A DNA stretch of 16,949 nucleotides from CAZWQR01 sp964638595 (GCA_964638595.1 CAZWYU010000020.1:1-16949); one strand, 5' to 3'. Positions 4,590-11,749 are shown, counted from the stretch's first letter. Notes: generated by a model from the sequence alone, not told the origin. Numbers and translations: made by a program.

Positions 4590-5531
4590 TTAATAAATAT
4601 TGAATTTAGAATATTCAGATTGCGGCTTTCTAAAATAATAGCTATATTCATCAACTCTTGCCAGAATCGGCCCTTTTTTTATCTTTTCTAGAAATTTATC
4701 TAGATGAGAATTTTCTCCTTGAGCAATAATTTCTATTACTCTATTGGGTAAATTTTTAGCATAACCCTTAAGATTGAGCTTTTTTGCCCATCTTCTAGAA
4801 GTATCCCTAAAAAAAACACCTTGAACCCTGCCGGTAGCTTTAAAACAGAACTCTAAAAAATTTTTTTCTATATCCTCTATTTTTAAAGCTTCTTCTATTT
4901 TGAAGCTTCCAATTCTTGTCCTTTTCAATTCTTGAAGATAAGCGCCTGTTCCTAATTTTTCTCCTAAATCATTAGCAAAACTTCTAACATAAAAACCAGA
5001 GCTCACAATAAACTTTAATTTTAAAAAAGCTTCATCTTTATCAGTTTTATAGCTTAATAATTCTATTGATTTAATCTCTACTTTTTTTGGCTTTAAAAAA
5101 AATTTTTCACCTTGCCTTGCTAATTTATAGGCAGGTTCGCCTTTAACCTTAACAGCAGAATACTTCGGCGGAGTTTGAAAATAATTATTTAAAAAACTAT
5201 TTAAAACTTCATTAAGTTTATTTTTAGAAGGCCATTTGCGATATACATCTTGGCCTATATCTTGAGGAATAATTTTCCCTTCAGCATCATAAGTGTCTGA
5301 AATAGCGCCCAATGCAATATCAGCTAAATATTCTTTTTCTTCGCCTTTTAAAAATTTAGTTAATCGCTTTGTCCCTTCTTTTCCTATGCCAATAATTAAA
5401 ATTCCTTCTGCTAAAGGATCTAAACTGCCTCCATGCCCAATTTTTTCTTTTCTAATCCGTTTTTTAAGCTCTCTTATTATGTCATAAGAGGTTTTTCCTT
5501 TTGGTTTGTAAAAAATAGCGATTCCCTGCAT
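4590..5531 (-). CDS. truB: tRNA pseudouridine(55) synthase TruB fused to acylphosphatase
   Basis: 313 residues in two parts. Residues 1 to about 222 are TruB, which makes pseudouridine 55 in the tRNA T-loop. GHGGSLDPLAEG is at 32-43 with catalytic D38, PPKYSAVKVKGEPAYKLAR at 121-139, and SSGFYVRSFANDLG at 177-190 with R183. Where many TruB proteins carry a PUA or TruB-C domain, residues about 227-300 are a complete acylphosphatase: GRVQGVFFR (234-242) with catalytic R242, YAKNLP with N260, and KGPILARVDE. Acylphosphatases hydrolyse acyl-phosphates such as carbamoyl or 1,3-bisphosphoglycerate. The frame is continuous with no sign of a sequencing join. The ATG at 5531 has no SD. TATAAT-like boxes lie just upstream. 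It is separated from the PKD gene by a terminator. Confidence 0.92.
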   Translation of the reverse strand: MQGIAIFYKPKGKTSYDIIRELKKRIRKEKIGHGGSLDPLAEGILIIGIGKEGTKRLTKFLKGEEKEYLADIALGAISDTYDAEGKIIPQDIGQDVYRKWPSKNKLNEVLNSFLNNYFQTPPKYSAVKVKGEPAYKLARQGEKFFLKPKKVEIKSIELLSYKTDKDEAFLKLKFIVSSGFYVRSFANDLGEKLGTGAYLQELKRTRIGSFKIEEALKIEDIEKNFLEFCFKATGRVQGVFFRDTSRRWAKKLNLKGYAKNLPNRVIEIIAQGENSHLDKFLEKIKKGPILARVDEYSYYFRKPQSEYSKFNIY

Positions 5532-5575
5532 ATTGAATTAGCTTATCATAAATATTATATTTAAAGAAATAAAAT

Positions 5576-5600
5576 GGGCGCTGTTAAAAAACCAACGCCC
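5576..5600 (-). terminator. Terminator of the PKD gene
   Basis: On the minus strand GGGCGTTG pairs with TAGCGCCC-like CAGCGCCC (8 bp with one G-T), with a T-rich loop, followed by ATTTTATTTC. It lies 10 nt past the PKD gene stop. Confidence 0.6.
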
Positions 5601-5609
5601 CGAATGTGA

Positions 5610-6044
5610 TTAGGGACAGGAAATGTATATTGCCCCTAAAATCAAGAAAAGAACACCTATTAACATTTTGGCTGGTATTGGAAGATCAAAATTGAAACTT
5701 GTACTAGAGATTATTTGAGTATTTGGGACAGATACCCAATAACCTTGAGAATCAATTTTTCCTAACGCATCTCTAATGGTCAGAGTTACGTAATATTGCC
5801 TTCCATAGGTATAAAAGTGAGAAATTCGAGAGAGAGACGTGTAAACATTTCCTGTGCCGTCACCAAAGCTCCAACTATATTCCAACGGTCCCCAGCCATA
5901 AGAACTCCTAGCATCAAAGAAAACTCGGTTATTCACTACTTCCCAGTTGAAATTTGCTACTGGACCTCTATAATAATCAGCAATTCCTATAATGCTGACC
6001 GAGAGAACCAGCAGAGCCAACAGAACGGCTATTCTGCCTTTCAC
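5610..6044 (-). CDS. Membrane-anchored PKD-domain surface protein
   Basis: 144 residues from the GTG at 6044. A hydrophobic N-terminus (5-22, RIAVLLALLVLSVSIIGIA) acts as signal or anchor. One PKD domain follows at about 27-106, with the signature WSFGDG (58-63) and ISHFYTYGRQYYVTLTIRD. The C-terminus has a second hydrophobic segment (126-142) ending ISCP. PKD domains are extracellular beta-sandwiches that bind proteins or sugars, so a role at the cell surface is likely; the partner is unknown. A TTG at 6053 is in frame, but AAGGAGG ends immediately before it. The GTG lies 9 nt after AAGGAGG, the proper distance. A consensus promoter is at 6078-6106. The gene is divergent from another exported protein. 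Confidence 0.82.
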   Translation of the reverse strand: MKGRIAVLLALLVLSVSIIGIADYYRGPVANFNWEVVNNRVFFDARSSYGWGPLEYSWSFGDGTGNVYTSLSRISHFYTYGRQYYVTLTIRDALGKIDSQGYWVSVPNTQIISSTSFNFDLPIPAKMLIGVLFLILGAIYISCP

Positions 6045-6077
6045 TTCAATCAACCTCCTTTTGGAACATTTTTTAAA

Positions 6078-6106
6078 ATTCTAGATTATTTTATCAAATA
6101 TGTCAA
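6078..6106 (-). promoter_or_regulatory. Promoter of the PKD gene
   Basis: TTGACA (6106-6101), a 17-nt spacer and TAGAAT (6083-6078). The leader is about 27 nt and contains AAGGAGG. Confidence 0.7.
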
Positions 6107-6141
6107 ATTTTCTTATAATAATCAGACAAAATTTAAAAATC

Positions 6142-6169
6142 TTGACAAAAAGTAAATAAATTGTAAGAT
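6142..6169 (+). promoter_or_regulatory. Promoter of the Cys-rich exported protein
   Basis: TTGACA (6142-6147), a 16-nt spacer and TAAGAT (6164-6169). It lies about 36 bp from the divergent PKD promoter, so one regulator could serve both. Confidence 0.65.
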
Positions 6170-6175
6170 ATAGCT

Positions 6176-6264
6176 TAAACTGTTAACGGGGGTGATAAAT
6201 TATCCTTCTATGGGTTAAGGGGTAAGAACCGTGGCTAAAACCCAAAACTCAAAAGGAGGAACAA
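6176..6264 (+). promoter_or_regulatory. Structured leader with palindrome and SD
   Basis: The leader of about 89 nt contains the perfect palindrome GATAAATTATC (6194-6204), soon after the predicted start, a possible operator. TGGGTT (6211-6216) can pair with AACCCA (6239-6244), and GGTT can instead pair with AACC at 6227-6230. It ends with AAAGGAGGA just before the ATG. Confidence 0.3.
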
Positions 6265-6822
6265 ATGAAAGAGATGATGGTATATGTCTCTCTAAGCGTG
6301 GTAGCCCTAGCTATTTTTTTAGCAATTGGACTATGTGCCACTCAAACAGAAATAGCGCCAGCAACAACGGCGACAACAATAGCACCTTTACAAAATCGGC
6401 CTCTCTATCAAGACTCATGTGTAACCAGAGTTATTGAGCCAGAGGTTAATCTAGAATTTATCAGGTATGAAGCTGTGTCTAAAGAATGCCCATATTTATG
6501 CTTATACTTGTTCAAAATTGTAAATAAAACCTACAACGAAGGAACTAAAGCTTATTCAGTGCAAATAGTTCTTCAGGACAAGACAAGCAATTACGTAACT
6601 TTAGACAATCAACATATTCAATTAATTACTCTTCATGGTTTGAGTAGTCAATTGAGTCCAGCTAGGTTTCCGGAGTTAAGAAAAGAAGGATATTTTGTGG
6701 TTCAAGCAAAATGCCCAGAATGTTTGGGTTCATATGAATCACTGGCGACTTTCTTGGTTGATTATTGGGACTGTAATGGAAAACACCAAGAAACATTCAG
6801 GTTTAATTTGAGCACATTATAA
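6265..6822 (+). CDS. Exported Cys-rich hypothetical protein, possible lipoprotein
   Basis: Not recognised. It has 185 residues. A hydrophobic N-terminus (5-24, VYVSLSVVALAIFLAIGLC) ends at C24. The context IGLC is only a poor lipobox, so cleavage with lipid attachment is possible but unsure. A Thr/Ala/Pro linker (29-41) leads to a beta-rich domain. Further cysteines at 52, 75, 79, 150, 153 and 170 include C-x3-C and C-x2-C pairs that could form disulfides or bind a metal outside the membrane. The ATG has a full AAAGGAGGA SD at the right distance. It has its own promoter and a strong terminator, so it is a single-gene unit. Confidence 0.75.
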   Translation: MKEMMVYVSLSVVALAIFLAIGLCATQTEIAPATTATTIAPLQNRPLYQDSCVTRVIEPEVNLEFIRYEAVSKECPYLCLYLFKIVNKTYNEGTKAYSVQIVLQDKTSNYVTLDNQHIQLITLHGLSSQLSPARFPELRKEGYFVVQAKCPECLGSYESLATFLVDYWDCNGKHQETFRFNLSTL

Positions 6823-6841
6823 AATCCGCAAGTAAATTCAT

Positions 6842-6868
6842 ATCGGGGTCAAATGGCCCCGATTTTTT
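6842..6868 (+). terminator. Intrinsic terminator after the Cys-rich protein
   Basis: ATCGGGGTC pairs with GGCCCCGAT around AAAT, followed by six T. It lies 20 nt past the stop. Confidence 0.85.
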
Positions 6869-6977
6869 ATAAAAAAGGTTAATAAGCTGTAGAATAAAAA
6901 ATGGGTCTCAAATTAAAAAAACTATAATTTGAATTATAAGAAAATTTGAAGTAAAATTGAAACAAATAAGCAGAAAA

Positions 6978-9900
6978 ATGGCAAAAGCTTTAAACAAAAA
7001 ATATCTTCAAAACTTAAATAAAAAGCAAAGAGAAGCAGTTATCCACAAAAGTGGACCTCTTTTGATAGTAGCTGGAGCCGGAACCGGTAAAACTACGGTT
7101 ATTACCAAAAAATTAGCTTATTTAATAGATAATAATTTAGCCAAATCAGAAGAGATTTTAGCTGTAACTTTTACCGAAAAGGCGGCTGGCGAAATGGAAG
7201 AAAGAGTAGATCAGATTTTGCCATACGGCTATGTTGAGCTTTGGATTTCCACTTTTCATGCATTTTGCCAAAGAATATTACAGGAGCACGGGCTTGACAT
7301 AGGGCTATCAACCGATTTTAAATTAATGGAGCAGACTGCCGGCTGGTTATTATTAAGAAAAAACTTAGACAAATTAGAACTTGATTATTATAGGCCAATG
7401 GGAAATCCAACTAAGTTCATCCATTCTTTGCTAAATCATTTTTCAAGATGCAAAGACGAGGCCATTTATCCGGAAAATTATTTAGAATATGCCGATAAAC
7501 TAAAAAGAAATTTTGATGATGGAATTTTTCTTAATCAAGCGAATAATAAGAAAGACCAAAGAGAGGCAAAAGATGAAGAAGTAGAATTACAAAGAATAAA
7601 AGAGTTAGCTAATGCCTACCATATTTATCAACATCTTCTTTTGAAAAATAATACTTTGGATTTTGGAGATTTGATTAATTACACCCTCAAATTATTTGAA
7701 AAAAGACCAAAGATTTTACAACAATACCGAGAACAATTTAAATATATCTTAGTTGATGAATTTCAGGATACTAATTGGGCTCAATATGAACTGATTAAAC
7801 TCTTGGCTGCCCCTAAAAACAATCTTACGGTTTCTTTAGATGATGACCAAAGCTTATACCGCTGGAGAGGGGCTTCAATTAATAATGTTCTTCAGTTTAA
7901 AAACGATTATCCCGAATCGCAAGAAATAGTTTTGACTAATAATTACCGTTCGCCCCAAAATATTCTAGACTTGTCATATAATTTTATCCAATTAAATAAT
8001 CCCCATCGCTTGGAATATCAACTTAATCAAGATAAGAAAATCAGGCAACAAGCAGAACAAAAAGGCATTAGTATTAAAAATTTTAAAAAAATAGATAAGC
8101 GATTGTTGTCTCAAAATAAAGTCCAAGCCCAAATTGAACATCTTCATTTTAAAACAATAAATAAGGAAATTCAGGGGATAGCCGAAAAGATAATAAAAAT
8201 ATTGGAGAAAGACAAAGATGCCGGTTTTGCTGATATTGCCATTTTGGTTAGAGCTAATCAATCAGCAAAACAGATAACTCAAGAACTGGATAGACAAAGA
8301 ATTCCTTATAATTTTATGGCTTCCAAGGGATTGTATAATCAACCGGTTATTTTGGATATTCTTGCCTATTTTAAAGTGCTAAACAATTATTACGAAGGCT
8401 CTGCTTTATCGCGACTTTTATCTATTCCGGTTTTGGATATTCCTTGGGAAGACTTAGCTAAAATTAATTACTTTGCGAGCAAAAAAGGCAAGCTTCTTTA
8501 TGATATCCTTAAAAATATCAGTTTGGTTCCTAATCTTAATCAAGAGATTATCCAAAAAATTCAGAACCTTTTGGAATTAATCAAAAAACATTCTTCTTTA
8601 GCCAGAGAAAAAAATATAGGAGAGATTTTTATTGCTTTTTTAAAAGAATCAGGTTATCTACAATATCTTATAAAAACAGAAAGGGAACGAGACCTCAATC
8701 TTATAACCCAATTTTATAAATTAATTAAAGAATTTGAGGAAAACCAAAATGAAGCTACTCTTGCTAATTTTGTGGATAAAATAAAAATGGAAATTGAATC
8801 AGGAGAAGTCGGTTCGCTTGATTTTGATATGGAAAATAGTTTAGACGAGGTTAAGATAATGACTATTCATTCTGCCAAAGGGCTGGAATTTGACTATGTA
8901 TTTATTCCTAATTTAGTAGATAAAAAATTTCCTACTATTCAAAAAAAAGACCCGATAGAAATTCCTAATGAAATAGTAAAAGAAATTGTTCCTGAAGGAG
9001 ACTTTCACTTACAAGAAGAAAGAAGATTGTTTTATGTAGCTATGACTCGAGCTAAAAAAGGATTATTTTTTACTTCAGCAGATGATTATGGAGGAAAAAG
9101 AAAAAAGAAATTATCCGTTTTTTTGAAAGACCTTAATCTAGACTCAATTAAAGAACTTTCTTCAGAAGAAACTGATTTTTTGGAAGAAAAAAAGGAAAGG
9201 AAAAAGAGAAAAAATTCTAAAATCCAAAAAACTCTTCCGCCTTATTTTTCTTATTCCCAGATAGCTGCCTTTGAAAATTGCCCTTTACAATATAAATTTG
9301 CCCATATTTTAAAAATTCCTAGGAAAGGTAGCGCTGTTTTTAGTTTTGGAAAAACAATACACAATACTTTATACCAATTTGTGCAATTAAAATTTGAAGA
9401 GGAAAATAAAGACCAAAAAAATCTTTTTTATAACAAGGAAGAGGCAAAAAAAATGGATAAGAAAGAAGAATTAAAAAATATCTTTGAACTTTATAATAAA
9501 AATTGGATTGATGACTGGTATGAAAATGAAAGCCAAAAGAAAGAATTTTTTAAAAAAGGAAAGGAAATTTTAAAAATTTTTCTCAATGATTTTATCAATA
9601 ATAAAGCAAAAATTGCCTTGTTGGAGAAAAAACTTGGCTTAGAACTGGAATTTAATTTAAAAATAGGGGATAATATCATTAAAGGAAAAATTGACAGAAT
9701 AGACAGACTTTCAAACGGCAATTTAGAAATTATAGATTATAAAACCGGCAAGGGTAAAGAAAAATTAAAGAAAGAAGATAAAAAACAGCTCTTAATTTAT
9801 CAACTAGCAATAGAACAAATATTTAATCAATCGCCGGAGAAATTAAGCTATTATTATCTCAATGATGGAAAAAAACTTTCTTTTGCTTCAGATGACAACG

Positions 9901-10031
9901 AAAAAGAAAGTTTTAAAATAGAGCTTTTAAAAAAAATTGAAGAAATTAAAAATAGTGACTTTCAAGCTACCCCTGGCTGGCAATGCAAAAATTGCGATTT
10001 CAAAGATATTTGTGAACATAAAAAACTATAA
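6978..10031 (+). CDS. UvrD/PcrA-type helicase with C-terminal RecB-family nuclease
   Basis: A superfamily 1 3'-5' helicase with a nuclease, like AddA or RecB in one chain. From the ATG at 6978 it has 1017 residues. Motifs: Q motif NKKQREAV at 14-21, Walker A GAGTGKT at 33-39, DEFQD at 260-264, DDDQSLYRWRGA at 288-299, motif V TIHSAKGLEFD at 629-639, and motif VI FYVAMTRAKK at 685-694. After a Lys-rich hinge (about 735-750) comes a PD-(D/E)XK nuclease: H795, D906 (GKID), D920-Y-K922, and Q937 with Y941. C768, C1003, C1006 and C1012 match the four cysteines of a 4Fe-4S cluster as in AddB and Cas4. All catalytic residues are present. It probably processes DNA ends in recombination repair. A TTG at 6957 is an alternative start. 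No SD is seen. Confidence 0.92.
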   Translation: MAKALNKKYLQNLNKKQREAVIHKSGPLLIVAGAGTGKTTVITKKLAYLIDNNLAKSEEILAVTFTEKAAGEMEERVDQILPYGYVELWISTFHAFCQRILQEHGLDIGLSTDFKLMEQTAGWLLLRKNLDKLELDYYRPMGNPTKFIHSLLNHFSRCKDEAIYPENYLEYADKLKRNFDDGIFLNQANNKKDQREAKDEEVELQRIKELANAYHIYQHLLLKNNTLDFGDLINYTLKLFEKRPKILQQYREQFKYILVDEFQDTNWAQYELIKLLAAPKNNLTVSLDDDQSLYRWRGASINNVLQFKNDYPESQEIVLTNNYRSPQNILDLSYNFIQLNNPHRLEYQLNQDKKIRQQAEQKGISIKNFKKIDKRLLSQNKVQAQIEHLHFKTINKEIQGIAEKIIKILEKDKDAGFADIAILVRANQSAKQITQELDRQRIPYNFMASKGLYNQPVILDILAYFKVLNNYYEGSALSRLLSIPVLDIPWEDLAKINYFASKKGKLLYDILKNISLVPNLNQEIIQKIQNLLELIKKHSSLAREKNIGEIFIAFLKESGYLQYLIKTERERDLNLITQFYKLIKEFEENQNEATLANFVDKIKMEIESGEVGSLDFDMENSLDEVKIMTIHSAKGLEFDYVFIPNLVDKKFPTIQKKDPIEIPNEIVKEIVPEGDFHLQEERRLFYVAMTRAKKGLFFTSADDYGGKRKKKLSVFLKDLNLDSIKELSSEETDFLEEKKERKKRKNSKIQKTLPPYFSYSQIAAFENCPLQYKFAHILKIPRKGSAVFSFGKTIHNTLYQFVQLKFEEENKDQKNLFYNKEEAKKMDKKEELKNIFELYNKNWIDDWYENESQKKEFFKKGKEILKIFLNDFINNKAKIALLEKKLGLELEFNLKIGDNIIKGKIDRIDRLSNGNLEIIDYKTGKGKEKLKKEDKKQLLIYQLAIEQIFNQSPEKLSYYYLNDGKKLSFASDDNEKESFKIELLKKIEEIKNSDFQATPGWQCKNCDFKDICEHKKL

Positions 10032-10039
10032 TTTCTAGT

Positions 10040-10062
10040 CCGTTGGTATTTAATACCAACGG
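10040..10062. repeat. Palindromic repeat, copy A
   Basis: CCGTTGGTAT-TTA-ATACCAACGG is a perfect 10-bp inverted repeat just past the helicase stop. It recurs at 10094-10116. It could serve as an RNA hairpin, but no T-run follows. Confidence 0.75.
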
Positions 10063-10093
10063 GCAAAAAATCAATAAAATAAAGGGTTTAAGT

Positions 10094-10116
10094 CCGTTGG
10101 TATTTAATACCAACGA
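10094..10116. repeat. Palindromic repeat, copy B
   Basis: It is identical to copy A, including the preceding AGT, except for the last base. It is followed by GAGTTTATTACCAGCGAGTTTATAAT, which seems to hold a decayed third half-site (ACCAGCGAG). Confidence 0.75.
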
Positions 10117-10159
10117 GTTTATTACCAGCGAGTTTATAATTAATTAACTTAAAAAAAAT

Positions 10160-10510
10160 ATGTCTCAAAATAAACCCATTGGTTTTATTCTTCTAATAAT
10201 AGGTATCTTTTTGATTGGCTGGACTGTTTTCTCTTCATATAATGTGATTCAAGGGAAAAAAGATTTACCCTCAATTTTTAAATCTAATAATACACAACTG
10301 GAAATTGAAGAAAAAGAATTTTCAAAAGATCTTAACCCAAAAGAAATAGAAGAACAAATTCAAAAAAATATTCAAGAACAAATAGAAAAAGTTTTTCCCC
10401 AAGAAAATATTTTTAAACTTTTTAATTTAATTGCTTGGTCTATATTTGCTTGGATTATTATTATTGCGGGAGCTAAGGTTTCTGGTCTGGGGATTAAAAT
10501 GTTGAAATAA
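10160..10510 (+). CDS. Small two-helix membrane protein, unknown function
   Basis: Not recognised. The 116 residues have an N-terminal membrane helix at 6-26, a charged stretch at 45-78 that is likely a coiled coil or amphipathic helix (KEIEEQIQKNIQEQIEKVF), and a second membrane helix at about 86-110. This hairpin-like layout suggests a membrane-anchored helical loop. The ATG at 10160 has no SD; TATAAT at 10135-10140 would give a leader of about a dozen nt. The promoter of the next gene overlaps its last codons. There is no terminator between them. Confidence 0.65.
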   Translation: MSQNKPIGFILLIIGIFLIGWTVFSSYNVIQGKKDLPSIFKSNNTQLEIEEKEFSKDLNPKEIEEQIQKNIQEQIEKVFPQENIFKLFNLIAWSIFAWIIIIAGAKVSGLGIKMLK

Positions 10511-10530
10511 TATTTGTTTTGTGTTATAAT
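10502..10530 (+). promoter_or_regulatory. Promoter of the 80-residue protein gene
   Basis: TTGAAA (10502-10507), a 17-nt spacer and TATAAT (10525-10530), with an extended -10 TG at 10522-10523. It overlaps the stop codon of the preceding gene. Confidence 0.75.
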
Positions 10531-10557
10531 AAAAAAAGTTTAAAAAAGGAGGCGTAT

Positions 10558-10800
10558 ATGAGCTGTTATCTGGAGAGCGTGGAGCCAAAGAAAGGCGGGT
10601 TAGAAATAAGGGTCTGCGATTTATGCAATCCCTTAATTCCTCCCATTATCCGAATATTTTTTTGTGAGGGTGAGGGAAAAAATGTAAGAGAGGAAGGATT
10701 TCTTTCTTACTCCGAAAAAGTGTACGAAGTTCCAAAACCATCAGAAGAGGTTTGGAACATAGTACATCAAGCTATCGCCTTATCAACCCCTATAGAATAG
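10558..10800 (+). CDS. Small Cys-containing hypothetical protein
   Basis: Not recognised. It has 80 residues from the ATG at 10558, which has AAAGGAGG six nt upstream. An in-frame TTG/other start further up (10519) lies inside the promoter and is unlikely. Cysteines 3, 20, 23 and 36 include V-C-D-L-C, which could bind a metal. There are no membrane segments. It has its own consensus promoter and a terminator that shares its stop codon, so it is an isolated, probably well expressed unit directly before the gam-like gene. Confidence 0.65.
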   Translation: MSCYLESVEPKKGGLEIRVCDLCNPLIPPIIRIFFCEGEGKNVREEGFLSYSEKVYEVPKPSEEVWNIVHQAIALSTPIE

Positions 10801-10809
10801 GGGTTTTTT
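10785..10809 (+). terminator. Terminator overlapping the stop codon
   Basis: AACCCCTA (10785-10792) pairs with TAGGGGTT (10798-10805), with a T-run to 10809. The TAG stop (10798-10800) lies inside the 3' arm, so a ribosome reaching the stop would cover the hairpin. Confidence 0.85.
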
Positions 10810-10810
10810 A

Positions 10811-10839
10811 TTGATTTTTTAATTTATTGATGTTATAAA
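10811..10839 (+). promoter_or_regulatory. Promoter of the gam-like gene
   Basis: TTGATT (10811-10816), a 17-nt spacer and TATAAA (10834-10839), with extended -10 TG at 10831-10832. Confidence 0.65.
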
Positions 10840-10869
10840 TTAAACAGCAAATTCAAAAAGGAGGATACA

Positions 10870-11394
10870 ATGAATAAGATAGAAACCCCCAAGAATTTAA
10901 AAGAAATAAATGAATTGATAAGAGAAATCGGTTGGCTCAAAAGACAAATAATTGAACTTGGTAATCAAAAAAACGAAGAAATAGAAAGAATTAAAAAGGA
11001 AATGAGTGAAGAAATTCAACCCCTTCAACAAAAGCTAGATATTGCCAGTAAAAAGGTTTATCAATATGGAACAAGACATCGCAAAGAGCTCACTAAAAAT
11101 GGCAAAAAAACAATAGCTCTTTCAAGTGGTTGGTTTGGCTGGAGGCAAACGCCGCCGAAAGTAAATATTTCTAACACTCAAAAAGCACTTTTGGCTCTTA
11201 AAAAGCTTGGTCTTGATAGATTTATCCGTACTGAAACAGTAGATGAAATAGACAAGGAAATACTTTTAAAGGAAGCAGAAATCGCTGAATCTATAGAAGG
11301 GATATCAATCACTAGCGCTGAAGACTTTGTAATAGCGCCCAGTGAGATAGAGATTGAGATAAGGGCTCATCACAAGTCTATTAAAGTCAGATAA
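10870..11394 (+). CDS. Mu Gam-like DNA-end-binding protein (host-nuclease inhibitor family)
   Basis: Phage Mu Gam binds double-stranded DNA ends and shields them from RecBCD; it is a distant relative of Ku. This 174-residue protein has an N-terminal coiled coil (about 8-65), then the Gam signature: RKELTKNGKKTIALSSG (71-87), WRQTPPKVNI (91-100), LGLDRFIRT (113-121), DKEILLKEAE (128-137) and GISITSAEDFVIAP (144-157). This closely follows Mu Gam, where the equivalent parts read LTNGGK, WRVRPPSVSI, LGLQRFIRT and GITVKSGIEDFSIIP. It starts at an ATG with AAAGGAGG and has its own promoter and a terminator. No other Mu genes are nearby, so it is likely domesticated or a remnant. The helicase-nuclease two genes away is the type of enzyme Gam blocks. 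Confidence 0.85.
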   Translation: MNKIETPKNLKEINELIREIGWLKRQIIELGNQKNEEIERIKKEMSEEIQPLQQKLDIASKKVYQYGTRHRKELTKNGKKTIALSSGWFGWRQTPPKVNISNTQKALLALKKLGLDRFIRTETVDEIDKEILLKEAEIAESIEGISITSAEDFVIAPSEIEIEIRAHHKSIKVR

Positions 11395-11397
11395 AAC

Positions 11398-11423
11398 AAC
11401 GGCAAGCTATTTAGCTTGCCGTT
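11398..11423. terminator. Bidirectional terminator hairpin between convergent genes
   Basis: AACGGCAAGCT and AGCTTGCCGTT pair perfectly over 11 bp with loop ATTT. It lies 3 nt past the gam-like stop and 6 nt past the end of the opposing gene. T-runs on both sides are weak (GTTCTC, GTTGTTTTA). Confidence 0.7.
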
Positions 11424-11429
11424 CTCTAG

Positions 11430-11690
11430 TCAAAGAGTAATTCCAATTGTAACAGTTTGTCTCTCATAGTTAATAAAACTATTCTTTCTTGCCAACCCAT
11501 AACCGAGTTCCTCTAAAAGATAACCAGCTTGGGTAATCAGATTATTCAATTTCTTTCTATCTTCAAGAATCTCGAATGACACTTGTTCTCTAATATAGGC
11601 TAGTTTATCTTCTTTAGAAATACGCAGATGATAAACTTCTCCTTCAGAACAGAAGAACTTGTCTTCAATATCAATAAAACCTCTTTGCAT
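11430..11690 (-). CDS. Small hypothetical protein convergent to the gam-like gene
   Basis: Not recognised. The 86 residues are soluble and mixed alpha/beta, with an acidic N-half (FIDIEDKFFCSEGEVYHL) and a central helix. There are no membrane segments and no known motif. The ATG at 11690 has AAGGAGG at the right distance, and a promoter lies at 11721-11749. The stop is TGA, the only TGA stop among the well supported genes here, which argues for the standard code. It is tail-to-tail with the gam-like gene and shares its terminator. Confidence 0.6.
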   Translation of the reverse strand: MQRGFIDIEDKFFCSEGEVYHLRISKEDKLAYIREQVSFEILEDRKKLNNLITQAGYLLEELGYGLARKNSFINYERQTVTIGITL

Positions 11691-11720
11691 TTATGCCTCC
11701 TTATAATATGAACTGCTAAT

Positions 11721-11749
11721 AATATAAGCCATCTTCTTTTAAAAAGCAA
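11721..11749 (-). promoter_or_regulatory. Promoter of the 86-residue protein gene
   Basis: On the minus strand TTGCTT (11749-11744), a 17-nt spacer and TATATT (11726-11721). Confidence 0.5.

Noticed and set aside
5796..6155. 119-residue plus-strand ORF
   Set aside because: It is antisense to the PKD gene, whose domain, SD and promoter are clear.
6231..6437. 68-residue ORF starting MAKTQNSKGG
   Set aside because: It is out of frame with, and overlaps, the Cys-rich protein gene, which has the SD and signal sequence.
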